Shown: piece by piece, positions 11,711 through 23,007 of the stretch
Numbering within the stretch: the first letter of the stretch is position 1
How the letters are laid out: each line of letters begins with the position of its first letter
NCBI RefSeq assembly: GCF_933775445.1
Contig: NC_065876.1
Location: 28,272,001-28,336,000 of the forward strand
DNA from: Argentina anserina
Taxonomy: Eukaryota > Streptophyta > Magnoliopsida > Rosales > Rosaceae
DNA length: 64,000 bases
Direction of reading: 5' to 3'
Notes under the pieces: generated by a model
Databases searched by the model: none
What the model saw: only the letters and a program-made list of their open reading frames with translations
What the model was told of the DNA's origin: nothing
Position numbers and translations under genes: made by a program

Positions 11711-13830
11711 TGAGTGATCAACCAATTCGTTCTGAATTTGGCATATTGGACTCCCAGGGTAAGGAGTACCACAAATGGGTTTCAGACATCAAGCATACCT
11801 TCATTGGTAAGGACCTGACTTCCACAATCAAACCTGATCCCCATAAAGATGCACCTAGCGCCAAGATGAAGTGACATGCTCTCATGTTTTTGAGATGCCA
11901 CATTAATCCTACATTGCGTTGGCAATATGTGGACAAAACTGATCCTAAAGATTTATGGGATACTTTGCATGAACGTTATGGGAATGTTCATCAAACTCTG
12001 CTTCCAGAGTTGCTCTCCCAATGGGAGGAGATACGCTTACTTGAGTATAAGACAGTCGATGACTTCAATCGAGACATGCTTAACCTCTATTCTAGGTTAC
12101 GTTTCTATGAAGTCGTCAATTCTGATGAATACATGATCCAGAAAACGATGTCTACTTTCCCTACTGCGCCCAAGATTCTAGCTAATCAATATCGGCTTGA
12201 GTATAGTAAGAACTTTTTGACATTTTAACGCGCTCATAGTGCTTCTTCAAATTGCAGAGCAGCAAGATGAGATACTTCTTAACAACAATGCCAGACCGGT
12301 TGGTACAAAAAAGATTCAAGAATCTCAATACAATGTGGCAACAAATGGTAAGCACCATAAAGGCAAAGGGAAGGTGCATAATGCACCAAAAGGTCATGGG
12401 AATAGATCTCAGTGAGGTGGTGGCGGTAGGGGATATGGCAAGGCTCCTTGTGGCCATGCCAATGTGTGGACACGCCAAGGTGGAATCGCTGACAATAATT
12501 GTCGGCCTTCACAACAACGAAATCCCCCGGCCAAATGACAAAGGACTGATTCTACTCCATGTTTCCATTGTGGTTCGATTGGTCACTGGGCTAAGAGGTA
12601 CACAGATTCGTTGTCTCAAGAGGCTAATATTACAGATGGAACTGGGATTGAAGCTCGTAATGCTAATCCCACAATTGCGGACTTAGCAAAGACTCAAAGA
12701 GTTGCTCAAGACATGGACGCTCCAGATTTCGACGTCATAGTCTAAGATCACTTTTATTTCCTTTATATGTTGTAATGGCATTCATGGTTTTTCTTTTTAT
12801 TTTGACTTGGTCATTATAATTTAGGTCAATAAAACCTTGATGTAATCTTGGTGGAATTAATAAAATTTTAGAAGTGTGTTTCTTATATATCATTTGATTA
12901 CTTATTTCCTTACGATGCAAACTTTTTGGTTCGATTTTTTGGCACTATCATTATGTCTTAAACTATATATGAATGTTAGAAAATTATTCTAAAGCACAAA
13001 CATTGCCGACATCATTTTTTGGAGTGGATGGCCGTGCCGGTCTTCGGAGACACGGCAGTACGGCCAGCCTCAAGGGGAGGCTTGGCAACTTGTGCCGACC
13101 TTCATAGTGAAGGTGTGGTTTTCGCTTCTTCTTTTTCTATTCATTTAGATTTAGAATCATAATGTGTTTTTGGCGGATAAGACCATACGTCGATTTATAA
13201 CTAGGCTAATCCAAACTATATGTGATGTTTATGTTAGGGAGAAATTAAAAGGTCTAGACCTAGTCTAGCGGTTTTGAGTGTGCCTCGCACTACCCGCCTT
13301 CTACTTCTTAGACAAGCCCATTAGTTTGGAGTTACTAAACAATTTCAATTTTTAGTTTCTTTTCACATACTTTCTGTTTTTGATGGATTGAATCGTAGTC
13401 TTTATGACTTTGATTTGCATAACTACATCACCTAGAGACACCAAGCATGTGTGCACGGCTTCAGGGAGGTTGGCTTGCTATCTTTGCTTATGGGAAGCAA
13501 GGTTACACGATATTGAAGCTTACCAAAGAGATATTTTTCTAACTTTGCGCTAAAAAAGATTTCACTAAGTGATCAAATCTTTTCATATGTTCCAAGTTTA
13601 AATATTTTTGAACATACTCTCTAACGTATCTACTTTTATTTTGTAGGAATGGATTGTGGAGAGATTGAGTGTCTTGCCGATTGTGCGACTACTCATACAA
13701 TTTTGAAGAATTGTCAACTTTTTATGAACTTGATCCCTGTAACATTAACATTAAATATTCTTACGGGATCTAAGCTGTTTGTCAGAGGCCACGGCCAAGC
13801 TCATTTCTTGCAACCAAATGTAACTATGAT
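11711..13830 (+). pseudogene. copia copy B gag and protease-start remnant
   Basis: The frame starts MSDQPIRSEFGIL and has an in-frame TGA at about 11874. It then continues with the copia gag (UBN2-type) pattern: DPKDLWDTLHERYGN, LLSQWEEIRLLEYKTVDDFN and MIQKTMSTFP. It loses frame after about 12230. Downstream (13649-13830) a protease-start fragment reads CLADCATTHTILKN followed by GHGQAHFLQPN. The roughly 900 bp between the two (12745-13640) have no recognisable domain. Confidence 0.75.
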
Positions 13831-14350
13831 CACTACCAGATTTAATGACTTAGACGACAATGACATTTCGTCACCTAAGATCATATTTTCGTCGTTTTAA
13901 ATCATTAGGCGACAAAATTTTCGTCATCTAAGTTCCGTCAAGTAGACTTTGTCACCTAAGTACTTAGATGACAAAATTAAGTCATTCGTCATCTAAGCAT
14001 GCTGGTAAGATGACAAAAGTACGACAATCACTTTATTACTAGGTTGACGAAATTTTAATACATAAATGACGACATATTTGTTGTCATGTTACTACTAAGG
14101 TGACAAGATATAATTCTTGAGCGACGAGATGTATTTTGTCACCTAATATCTAAGATGATGAATTGCAATACTTAAATGACAACTTGTTGTCATCACCATA
14201 TTTGTTAGCCAACGAATTTTGATGATCTATAGTGACGAAATTTGTTGTTAACTTAGGTGTAAGGTGGCGAAATATAAGCCAACGAGAAAAAAGTTTGTCA
14301 ACTAAGTGTGGACCTAAAAATAAATACCAAATCTTACATTTCGTCACTTT
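13831..14350 (+). mobile_element. truncated CACTA-type transposon end inside copia copy B
   Basis: It starts CACTACCAGA inside the copia protease segment. It is then filled with short repeats in both orientations built on GACGAAAT, TTCGTCACCTAAG and TAGATGACAA. Dense subterminal repeats after a CACTA terminus are the hallmark of En/Spm-like elements. No matching right terminus (GTAGTG) or TSD was found, so this is a fragment. Confidence 0.5.
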
Positions 14351-14483
14351 ACTGTTCTTATTTATTTATTTAATAATTATATAAAATTTGTATTAAATGG
14401 ATTCTAATTTGAATCTGATAAATCAAATATTGATGTGAAAGATCAATTTCAAGAAAGATAATCATATATATAGAAAGGGTCCC

Positions 14484-14672
14484 TTGAGTACAATTAGCCA
14501 TCTAACAAGCTTTTATAATCAGCAGCAACATAGCTTGCTAAATATTCAATTGAATCAAGTTAGTTCTGAAAATAATTTGGCGGATTTATTTATTAAGTCT
14601 TTACCTAAGTCTATTTTTAAGAAGCATGTAAAGAATATTCGCATGAGGAAGTTATCTGAACTTCCACAATAA
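14484..14672 (+). pseudogene. C-terminal tail of copia copy B polyprotein
   Basis: This short frame encodes QLNQVSSENNLADLFIKSLP and ends KHVKNIRMRKLSELPQ. It is the typical tail of copia polyproteins after RNase H (NLADLFTKSLP type). It lies just before the polypurine tract and 3' LTR, which confirms that the missing segment is internal. Confidence 0.75.
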
Positions 14673-14692
14673 TTTTCGAAATCAGGGGGAGT

Positions 14693-15086
14693 TGTAGACA
14701 TTAGGGGAGCCTATACCAAGCTCAAAGTAGATGGTGTGTTGTGCTTTTTTTGTCCTTCGTTCAATGTTATTTTTGTGCCACTGGGTTTTACTGTTCCTTG
14801 ACAAGTTTTTAACGAGCCAACATGAAAGCACCAAATAGACGTGCGTCACAAGGGATAGTGTTTTAGGATATTCACTCTAAATGTGCCTTAGTCTATTCCA
14901 TTTGGGATAAGGAATTAGTATTTCATGTAGTGATAGATTTACTATTACTATTAGAGATAGGAATCCTACTTTGTTACTGTTATGTCTTTGTACTCCTCTA
15001 TAAATAGAGACTCTTATCAATGAATAATACACATCTCATTTAGCTCTCCATTGCTCTATATTGTTATATTGCTTTATCCTTAAACA
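14693..15086 (+). repeat. 3' LTR of copia copy B
   Basis: It begins TGTAGACATTAGG right after the polypurine tract (CAGGGGGAG, 14684-14692) and ends TTAAACA, giving TG...CA ends over 394 bp. A promoter-like CTATAAATAGAG block lies inside it, and the 5' LTR has a similar one. Confidence 0.8.
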
Positions 15087-15173
15087 AATTTGAATTTAAA
15101 CAAACATTAATAAGAGAATTTTAACCTCCGGAACTTCCAAAAGAATCAACATCTCATCTCTCTGATACATGTG

Positions 15174-16068
15174 TAGAACGCGAATATGAAAATCAACAAG
15201 AATGCAGACACGTGTATAAATAAAGTGTGATTTATTGAATATCAAGCGCGGGGTTACAATCTTTGTGAACTCCTCTGATTCTATCTCCGTATGTGACTTG
15301 GCTCAAGGGTGACGTGTACTTGATCTTGAGAATTTGAGTTTGATTTGGATTTGGATTTGATGAAGAATGAACGATTTGGCCGCTTGATGATTCTTCGTGG
15401 ACTTGAGTTTGGATTTGGATTTGATGAAGAACGAGCGATTTAGCCGCTTGATGATTCTTCGTGGACTTGAGTTTGGATTTGGATTTGATGAAGAACGAGT
15501 GATTTGGTGGCTTGACGATTCTTCGTGGATTTGATGATCTTTGTGGAATTTATGATCTTCGTGGACTTGAGAGACTTTGGGATTTGTCGAGAGTGATCTT
15601 GCTCAAGTGATTTTCTCTCTTCTTCTCAAGTCCCTTTTCTTCATGTTGAAAGGGGTATTTATAGTGTCAAAGTTTCTATTTTTAGAATATTTTAATGACA
15701 CTAAAATAATAAATTCATTTAATTGTATAATTAAATCAGTATGTATTTTCCGATTAATTTAAAATTAGTTATTCTCATAACTAAATTAAACAGAAAATAA
15801 TTGACTTAATTACAACCGTTAAGAAATTTATTAATTTAATCAAATGTCCGATTACCATTTCGAATCGTCAACGACATTCAATTTTCCAATTTACGTCGAA
15901 ATCACGTATCTTCGATTACGATCATCAGTTTATGTGCTGACACGAGTTTTATTCAGATCCGCACAAACTTTGTTGACTTTTGGGCCACGTGTGTAATTTT
16001 GTCGGGCTTTTGGTCGATTTAATCATTTAATGAAGATAATTTACTTCATTAAATTTCATGTGTCTACA
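15174..16068 (-). mobile_element. solo LTR of an LTR retrotransposon with intact TSD
   Basis: The 895-bp segment has TGTAGA / TCTACA inverted ends and is flanked on both sides by ACATG (15169-15173 and 16069-16073). No internal retroelement domains are present. A promoter-like CACTATAAATACCCC reads on the reverse strand near 15652-15668, so the LTR is probably oriented minus. The configuration is that of LTR-LTR recombination, which removed the rest of the element. The family is not determined; a gypsy origin is possible. Confidence 0.8.
15344..15535. repeat. three tandem copies of a 64-bp unit inside the solo LTR
   Basis: Units end at about 15407, 15471 and 15535. Each contains TTGGATTTGGATTTGATGAA and TTGATGATTCTTCGTGGA with a few substitutions. 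Partial further copies of the CTTCGTGGA motif follow to about 15570. Confidence 0.85.
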
Positions 16069-16073
16069 ACATG

Positions 16074-18281
16074 TAAGAATTTTCCTGCACATAGAGAGCC
16101 ACAATATACGTAAGCATACTCACATAAAACCAAAGCCAACTTATATATTTACCGACTTCATTTGTGACCATGAATTCATCCAGAAGAGCATGAGATTGCA
16201 GAGTTGCAGACCAAACCCAAAAGAGCAATCATCAAAATTAAAAAGTAATTTTGATGTTTACAAGTTCGATTACACGTTTTAAGCAAAATAATAGCATAAG
16301 CCAATGTAATTGTGACACAACAGATAAGTTGATTGAAACCCAGTACCTGAATCAACATAAGTACATCAAAGATTGAACAATTCCCAGGAACAAGAATCAA
16401 ATCATTAAACAAAATGTCATTACTCACTAGAAATCATGAATGAGAGCTTGATTGAGGCTTCAATCGAACTTGGATCAAATCCTAATGTTTTGATAAACGA
16501 AGAAATAAGATAGAGAGGCCAGAGGTTATGGAGATAGGTGATGCTTCTACAATCGAGTGCAACTGTGAAGATCTTCGACTCTGGTGAAGGAAGAGAGACA
16601 GTTTCGATGTTGGGGTTTATCGTGTAATTTCATCAAGTTGCTAAGGATACCTAGTGGGATTTGAAAATTTCATTTAATTTCGCTACAGTAAACTGCGTGT
16701 TCGCTTGCCTTCTACTTCTAAAATGAAGTCTAGAAGTGTTTCGGCTTTTCCTTCTAAAAAGCTCGCGCGTCCCCAGTCATGGAGTTTACCAAACACTAAA
16801 TAGAGCTTAGCTTATAATCACTGGAACTGAAAAGCTCTCCTAAACGCAGCCTTTTTGGGTTTTCTCATATTTTTACTGCATTTAATTTTTTTTTAACACT
16901 AATCGATGTTAGATGATCTGTTAGATCACATGACTTGCCCACAGATGTGCAAGTGGACCTTAGCATCCTCAATAAGCTCCCTCTTATGTGGGCCTAAGTT
17001 CCACAGTTTCAGTGGAATTACCGAAAATTCTTCCATTCACTATGTGAATATCCACCTTCATGTAACTGGATGACGTGGCAGTCCCTCAACCACAAATTTG
17101 AGTCAATCCCTCTTATTTTTTGAAATGGAAATATTGTCCGTCTCTGTTTAATTTGATGAGGGGTTTGAGAAAATAAAAAAGTACTATGAGATAAGTATGA
17201 GGTAAAAAACTAAAAAGCCTCCGTTCTTCTCCATCCTCTATTTCTTTTGTCTCTATCAAATCAATTTCAAGGTCTCAATGACCTCTTCGATTTCCAAATT
17301 CTTCAACAGAAACAGCCCACAAAGTTTTTAGTAATCAAACCAAAGAAACAATTCTAAAGCTCAGAAGTCCCCACAAGAATTCAATTCGATAAATATATAC
17401 GGATTCACAATTCCAATTGAATTGGGATGATTCAGGACTAATATATATGTTGAAGCTCTGGAAATTGTCAGGTTTCGAAACCGAGCTAGGGGACTGGACG
17501 AGAGTGCTGCAAAATTCTTTTCCTGCCGGCCATATCGGATTCCAAATTGGGGGATAATTGAATTAGGGGACGAGAATGAGGAAGGAGGGATTTGATGGAA
17601 TTTTGTAGGAGGTGGGATTTGATGAGTGATTTAGGCGAATTGAAGGATCCAAGGTGGAGGAGGGCCATAGAGGAGGCCATGCGCTTGGTTTGAACTTTGA
17701 AGCTCCACAACTGTAATGATCCCAAGGACAATAGATTGAAGTTAGCGAGGGAGAAATAAATGTTTGGGTAGCGAAGATTTAGTTCAATGGAGGACGAATT
17801 CATTCTTTGCCCCACCCACCTTAGCTGAGTGACCCGACCCGACGTGAGATGGAGCCTTGATATGGAGTTCTGTCGTTCTGCGTTAACAGGTCCCGGCGAG
17901 AACCATGGCGGATTGGCTGAGATCGTTGATTATGAGGCATTTTTGGACTTGTGAAGGATAGGGAGATGAGTTTGCTCACTTGGTTTTGTAGAGTTTATAG
18001 AAGGGACCAAGTGGAGTATGTTAATACTAGAACATTGTAATTCAATTTTTACCGTGCATTATTTGGAGCCAAACTAACAGCGCTTGCACTGCATGTTCTG
18101 TTAGTAAAACCGTCAAGTGAAGGTTTACAAGGTGAACCGAAGAATCTCCGTGGAATTACTAGGAAAACCGAAAAATTATTCAATGCACGTAATTTTTCGC
18201 AACGGTTTACTTATATTATGTTTATGAGAATGAAAATGATTGATGGATGGATTTCCTTTATTTGAAGTTTTGAGAATGCAG
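16074..18281. other. intergenic DNA downstream of the TNL gene
   Basis: No family could be recognised. A reverse frame of 109 residues (17486-17815) is Ser/Leu-rich without motifs. The part next to 18281 contains the 3' UTR of the TNL gene on the reverse strand. Confidence 0.5.
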
Positions 18282-21200
18282 TTATACAAAAGCAGGTGGA
18301 CGGCTGGATATTTTCATACACTCTACATTAGGAGGCATTGCCAGGTGGACTCCGCAGGCGTTCTTGGGAAACTCATCTGAACCGGGTGGTGGATAGAGAT
18401 TTCGTATACGAACTCGACAATCAAAAGGTGGCACCGGACGCTGAACACCAAACCCACTCATATCCATTGAATTGAACGGAACATAATGCAGCTCCCCATC
18501 AACGATCTCATCTGTCTCAGTTACTCGTAGTTCGTCAATAAATATTTCGCATTTCCATCTTCGCCTCCACGTGGTAGTAGCAGCATCAGCAACCCATAGG
18601 GCCAGTCCTGTATTGTCCCATTTGAAATTAGGAAGGACATGAATATCAAATTCATACACTCCATCCTCTCTGAAACCTATAATTCGACAGCTCAGCCAGT
18701 CCGGAATTCCATGATTTGCTGGAAAGTAAACCCAGAATGCAGACTTCTGAGAAGATAGAATAAGAGACAAGAAATCAGCCTTCACCTGATGATGATCATC
18801 AATTTTATCATTCAGTAACCAAATTTCTTTCTCTGCCTCCTGAACCAGATTGCCACAGAGTCTCCAGCAATTGATCAAGTTCAGGTTCTCGAGCATTTGC
18901 GATTCTTGACGTTTCAAAATGTTTGATAGCTTTGCAATTCTTTCCAACGATACGCAACCGCTGACATTTAAATTTCTCAAATTTGGTGGAAGTTCCGAAA
19001 CCTCTTGAAGGTTCTTGCACCGCTTTAAGAGAAGATGCTCCAAGTTGTTTAGTTTGGAAAGGCCAGCTGGAAGACTAACAAAATTGCTGTCCGAAAGATC
19101 AATCATGAATACGGGGGAAGCACAACCAAGCGTCACAAGCAAATTACCAAAAAAGTACCTTAGTGAAGGAAACGTAGAATTGCCTTGATCATCATCATCA
19201 CCGTCACTGTCTGTTCCTGATGAAATTTGCTTGCCGTGATTTGAAATGTTTGCGTTGGACGCTTCACAGTATTCCACCATGTTAGAAAATGGATTTAGCG
19301 CCAGTTTTGCGCAACCTCTGAATTCAAGCCAGTATAGCCGTTGCAATCGATACATGCTGAGCGGCAGACTCGTAAGGTTTTCACAGTGGTAGAAACGCAA
19401 TTCTGAAAGATTAAAGAGTTGATATCCAATTGATGAAGGCAATTCTTTGATGGCAGTTCCAGATACATTCATTCTTGTTAAGGATTCCATCCTTCCCACG
19501 ATTTCTGGGAAATCCTCCAGCCTCTTGCAGCCTTCAAAAGAAATTCTTTCCAGAGATTTCATGTTGACTATTCTTGGAAACGTCCTAAGCTTACAACAAC
19601 TCTCAATATGAAGCTCGACAAGCTTATCAAGGAATCCAACAGAAGGATGCAACTCAGCTAAACTTGTACACTCGCTTAAATCCAACCTCTCCAAATTTGG
19701 GAACCTTCCGTACAAGTCTGGGACCTCTGTTATGAATCTGCAACTTCTGAAGCTTAACGATTTCAAATTTTGCAGATTCTGGAATACAAAAGGGAAAAGA
19801 TAGTATGATCAGCTGCACAACCACTTTATAACGATTGAAAATGCTAAAAGTTAAGTACCTTGAGTCCTTGCCCAATCTGTGAGAAGCGACTGTTTGATAT
19901 ATTGAGCTGGACTAGTTTTTTTGGATTGAAGTCGGATGGCAAAGATTGTGCTGGGAATCCAGGCCAATCAAGGAACCTCAACTGATTTGGAAGATAACGA
20001 ATCTCTCCAGAGAAGCGTGCATTTATATTTATAAACAGCTGAAGATGTTTCATCTTTTTGAAGCATTTTTCACTCAACTGTATCTCGTCTTCTCCTGGTA
20101 GCTGTACTCTGATGCCTTTAACTTTTTCTGAACCCTGATATGATAAAAGAAATTATAGGATTAGCATACCACATATGTTTCCACAATTAGGAAGCTCTGG
20201 ATATAGACAGAGACAAAAACATATGTAGAAGGAGAGTCAGGATAGATGTTTCATACTGTATTTTCAGTTAAAACACTAATTACATCCTCATGAAACCATA
20301 GTCTGCTACGTCCGCCAGCATCATCTGGTGACTTTTCACGAACTTTCTCTTTTCCCATTTCCTCCAGCAAGTCATGCATCCATATCCGACCAAATTGATC
20401 AAAATTTATGAGGGCCTTTTCTTCGAGTACTTCAATGGCATGGCTAGGGTTAAGGTAACAACTATCTAGTGCTTTCATCACATAGTCCTTTTCTTTACCG
20501 TTTAAGAAACATGCAATGTCCAGAAATGCTTCTTTCAACGGATATTCCAATGCATCATAACTTGTTTCAAGGACCTTTTGGATACCACTATTGGGAAATC
20601 TGCTGTGATAATATAATGCCTCATGCCATTGATTTATGCTCTTACCACAGAGAAGTGAACCTAAAATGTTTATAGCTAACGGAAGGCCATGAGCAACTCG
20701 TACAGCAGTATCAATTGGGAACTTCACACACGCATCTGGATTTCGGTTTTCCTTAAAGGCATTCAAAATCAAGAGGTTACGGGCTTCATCATTCTTTAAT
20801 GGCTGGGCAGTGCAAATTGCATGGACCTGATGAGAGGTTAGCACTTGTCTATCTCTTGTTGTTATGATAATTCTGCTGCCACGACCAAACCAATCAAATC
20901 CTCCAGCTAACTTTTCCAACTGGTTCAATTCATTTACATCGTCAAGAACTAAGAGAACTCTTTTACCACTCAATCTTTCCTTTATCACCTGGATTCCTCT
21001 ATCAGCATCAGTGATCATCTCCATTTTCTGCCCCCCAAAAATCTCATGAAGAAGGTAATTTTGTAGCTGGACTAGGCCCTGATTGGGTTCTGAAGTTGCT
21101 CGAACATTTGCCAAGAAACACCAACCTTCAAACTTATGGCGGACCGTATTGAATAAAGCTTTAGCAACTGTTGTTTTGCCTATCCCGCCAATACCCCATA

Positions 21201-22292
21201 TGCCAACCATGCGAACATCACTTCCCCCGACATCTAAAAGCTTAAGCACATCTTGTACACGAGACTCTATTCCAACTGGATACTTTGCCACATTAAAATA
21301 GCTACGTTTTGCTACTTGCGCTGAAATCTCTTCAGCAATGCTACTAGTGAAACTAGCTTCATGCCTGCCCATTCAACTTTGAATTAGTAATTAAGTCCCC
21401 AAATTATAATCGAAACAACTATGATTTTGTAATGAACTTTAAATCGGATGACATAAACATAAGCTAGTAACATCGAGGCATTTTGGTGATATACATATGC
21501 TGAAATATAAAAATGATCATACCCGTCCAAGAAAGTCCACCCTGATAAGTTTGCTACATCCCGAAGAGCCGTCCTCCATCTTTTGACCTTGTCCATGTTG
21601 TCTCTGAATCTAAGCTCATGTTTAGCAAGTGCCTCACCATACTTGCCATTCTGGTGCCGAACAACGGAGGGATCCACCTTGTAGAACACCGGCCATACCA
21701 ATTGTTGCTTCAGCTGCTTACATTCAACAATTTTAACAAGTTCATCCAAGCACCAACTCGAGGATGCGTAGTTTTCAGAGAATATGACAATAGAAATCTT
21801 TGACCCTTCTATTGCTTTGAGAAGTGCAGATGATATCTCTTCTCCTTTTCTGAGCTCTTCGTCATCTATGAAGGTTTTAACTCCCTTTTGATCCAAATAC
21901 GTGTACAAATGACCAGTGAAGTTGTTACGTGTATCCGCACCTCTAAAACTCAAAAACACATCGTATGGAGATGAACGGTTGAGAGGAGAAGAGGAAGGAG
22001 TACATGAATCCGTATTGATATCCATAAGCAGAGGTTCCTTATGATCAGATCCGTCGTACTGCTTCAGCTCCTGCTCGGGGATTTCGTCGAGCTGGGCCGG
22101 CGGCGGCGGCGGCAGAGGCTGCATTACCTCCAAGCTCCTGGACCTCTGGTGGGTAGCGTACCGCCCAAAAAGCCCAGAAATCACATAGTAAGCAGCCACG
22201 AGTAGGGCCAAAAGTGTGAAGAATGTCGGCGGAGATAGAACCGCGCGGCCCAAAATCCCCTGCTTCAGTGTTTCCAGGACTTGCAGGGCCAT
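18282..22292 (-). CDS. TIR-NBS-LRR immune receptor with an MSBP-like N-terminal extension
   Basis: A TNL receptor of the N/RPP type; the TIR domain would have NADase activity on effector perception. Exons on the reverse strand are 22292-21523, 21364-20257, 20134-19859 and 19778-18282. They join in frame to 1216 residues with no internal stop. Domains in order: an unusual 1-90 extension with a membrane segment (about 24-42, FFTLLALLVAAYYVISGLF); TIR from about 109 (YDVFLSFRGADTR); NB-ARC with P-loop GIWGIGGIGKTT (about 311-322), kinase-2 (LLVLDDV), RNBS-B (GSRIIITTRDR), GLPLA and an MHD motif (WMHDLLEEMG); leucine-rich repeats from exon 3 on (LERLDLSECTSLAELHPSVG); and a C-terminal jelly-roll-like domain (PANHGIPDWLS onwards). 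The key P-loop Lys and MHD residues are intact. Exon structure TIR / NB-ARC / short LRR start / LRR is standard. The N-terminal extension is the odd part and is annotated separately. Confidence 0.92.
22023..22292 (-). other. MSBP-derived N-terminal segment fused in frame to the TNL
   Basis: Codons 1-90 of the TNL frame do not look like any TNL leader. They closely follow the N-terminus of plant membrane steroid-binding proteins (MAPR family): MAL..LETLK, a GLSP-like LSPPTFFT, a transmembrane helix, HQRSRSLE, a Pro-rich linker, EQELKQYDGSDHKEPLLM. The last part is the start of the cytochrome-b5-like steroid/heme domain, which is cut off after a few residues. At codon 90 (22025-22023) a Met coincides with a plausible original TNL start (MDINTDSC, Ser-rich, then the TIR domain). 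No intron separates the two parts. The MSBP match is from memory and needs a database search. Confidence 0.75.
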
Positions 22293-22365
22293 CTTTAGAG
22301 TGATAGAGAGATTCTAACACTTGGACCGATTCAGCTCCTATAATGGCCTCTAGAGCAGTTTTATA

Positions 22366-23007
22366 CTATGTAGCACGGACACGGACACGAGTGTCCGTAT
22401 TGGACACGATTCGATACGTAGACACGGCATATAAAATTTTTTTTGGACACGGACACGTGGTGGACACGTCAATTAAAATTATTTTAATATATATATATTT
22501 ATTAAAAAATAATTTAAAAATTTGAAAGTATTTAGATGTGTATATATATTAAAGTGTGCATAAATATAACAAAAACTGAATCTGTTGGAATGGTTGAGGA
22601 TTTGTTAGATCATTTGGATGACCAAGGTTCGAATCCCACCACAAGCATTTTTATTTTTATCATGAGTTTCTCTCCTTATATATATTAAAGTGTGCATAAA
22701 TATAACAAAAACTGAATCTGTTGGAATGGTTGAGGAGTTGTTGGGTGTCTTGGATGACCAAGGTTCGATTCTCACCATAAACACTTTCAATTTTATTATG
22801 AGTTGGTGCGTGTCCGCGTGTCCAATTTGGATACTCGCGTGTCCAATTCGGACACTCGCGTGTCCGATTCCGACACTCGCGTGTCCGAACCGTGTCCAAA
22901 TTGAGTTCGCGTGTCCGAGCGTGTCCAAGCGTGTCCGAGCGTGTCCGTGTCCGTGTCCGTGTCGGACACGCAATACGGACCCTTGGCCGCGTGTCCGTGC
23001 TTCATAG
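22366..23007. mobile_element. 642-bp non-autonomous DNA transposon (8-bp TSD) beside the TNL promoter
   Basis: Termini are CTATGTAGCACGGACACG on the left and, inverted, CTATGAAGCACGGACACG on the right. They are flanked by identical 8-bp copies of GTTTTATA (22358-22365 and 23008-23015). Subterminal regions are filled with CGGACACG / CGTGTCCG repeats in both orientations. The centre holds a directly duplicated 138-bp unit. An 8-bp TSD suits hAT. The left end is 73 bp upstream of the TNL start codon. Open frames across it only reflect the repeats. Confidence 0.85.
22542..22805. repeat. two direct copies of a ~138-bp unit with a tRNA-B-box-like motif
   Basis: Units start at about 22542 and 22680. 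Both read TATTAAAGTGTGCATAAATA, then GTTGGAATGGTTGAGGA, then TGGATGACCAAGGTTCGA. The second copy has about a dozen differences. GGTTCGAATCC (22626-22636) fits the RNA polymerase III B-box consensus, but no cloverleaf could be folded by eye. Confidence 0.75.

Larger units (their letters stand above)
10919..15086 (+). mobile_element. internally deleted Ty1/copia retrotransposon (copy B)
   Basis: Two related long repeats (10919-11298 and 14693-15086) flank a gag remnant, a protease start and only the last about 60 residues of the polyprotein, all on the forward strand. Integrase, reverse transcriptase and most of RNase H are missing. A CACTA-type end sits in the gap. The 5' LTR is truncated at the junction with copy A. 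Such an element could only move using proteins from elsewhere. Confidence 0.8.

Noticed and set aside
13831..14350. CRISPR-like array of short repeats
   Set aside because: Repeats are in both orientations, irregularly spaced and degenerate in a plant genome; they fit CACTA subterminal repeats.
17486..17815. Reverse open frame of 109 residues near the TNL 3' side
   Set aside because: Low-information Ser/Leu composition, no domain; likely chance.
22626..22636. tRNA gene suggested by GGTTCGAATCC
   Set aside because: A B-box-like motif alone; no acceptor stem or anticodon arm could be paired by eye.
22605..23007. Open frames rich in RTRVSVS/CPCPC-type residues
   Set aside because: They translate the CGGACACG repeat arrays of a DNA transposon in several registers.
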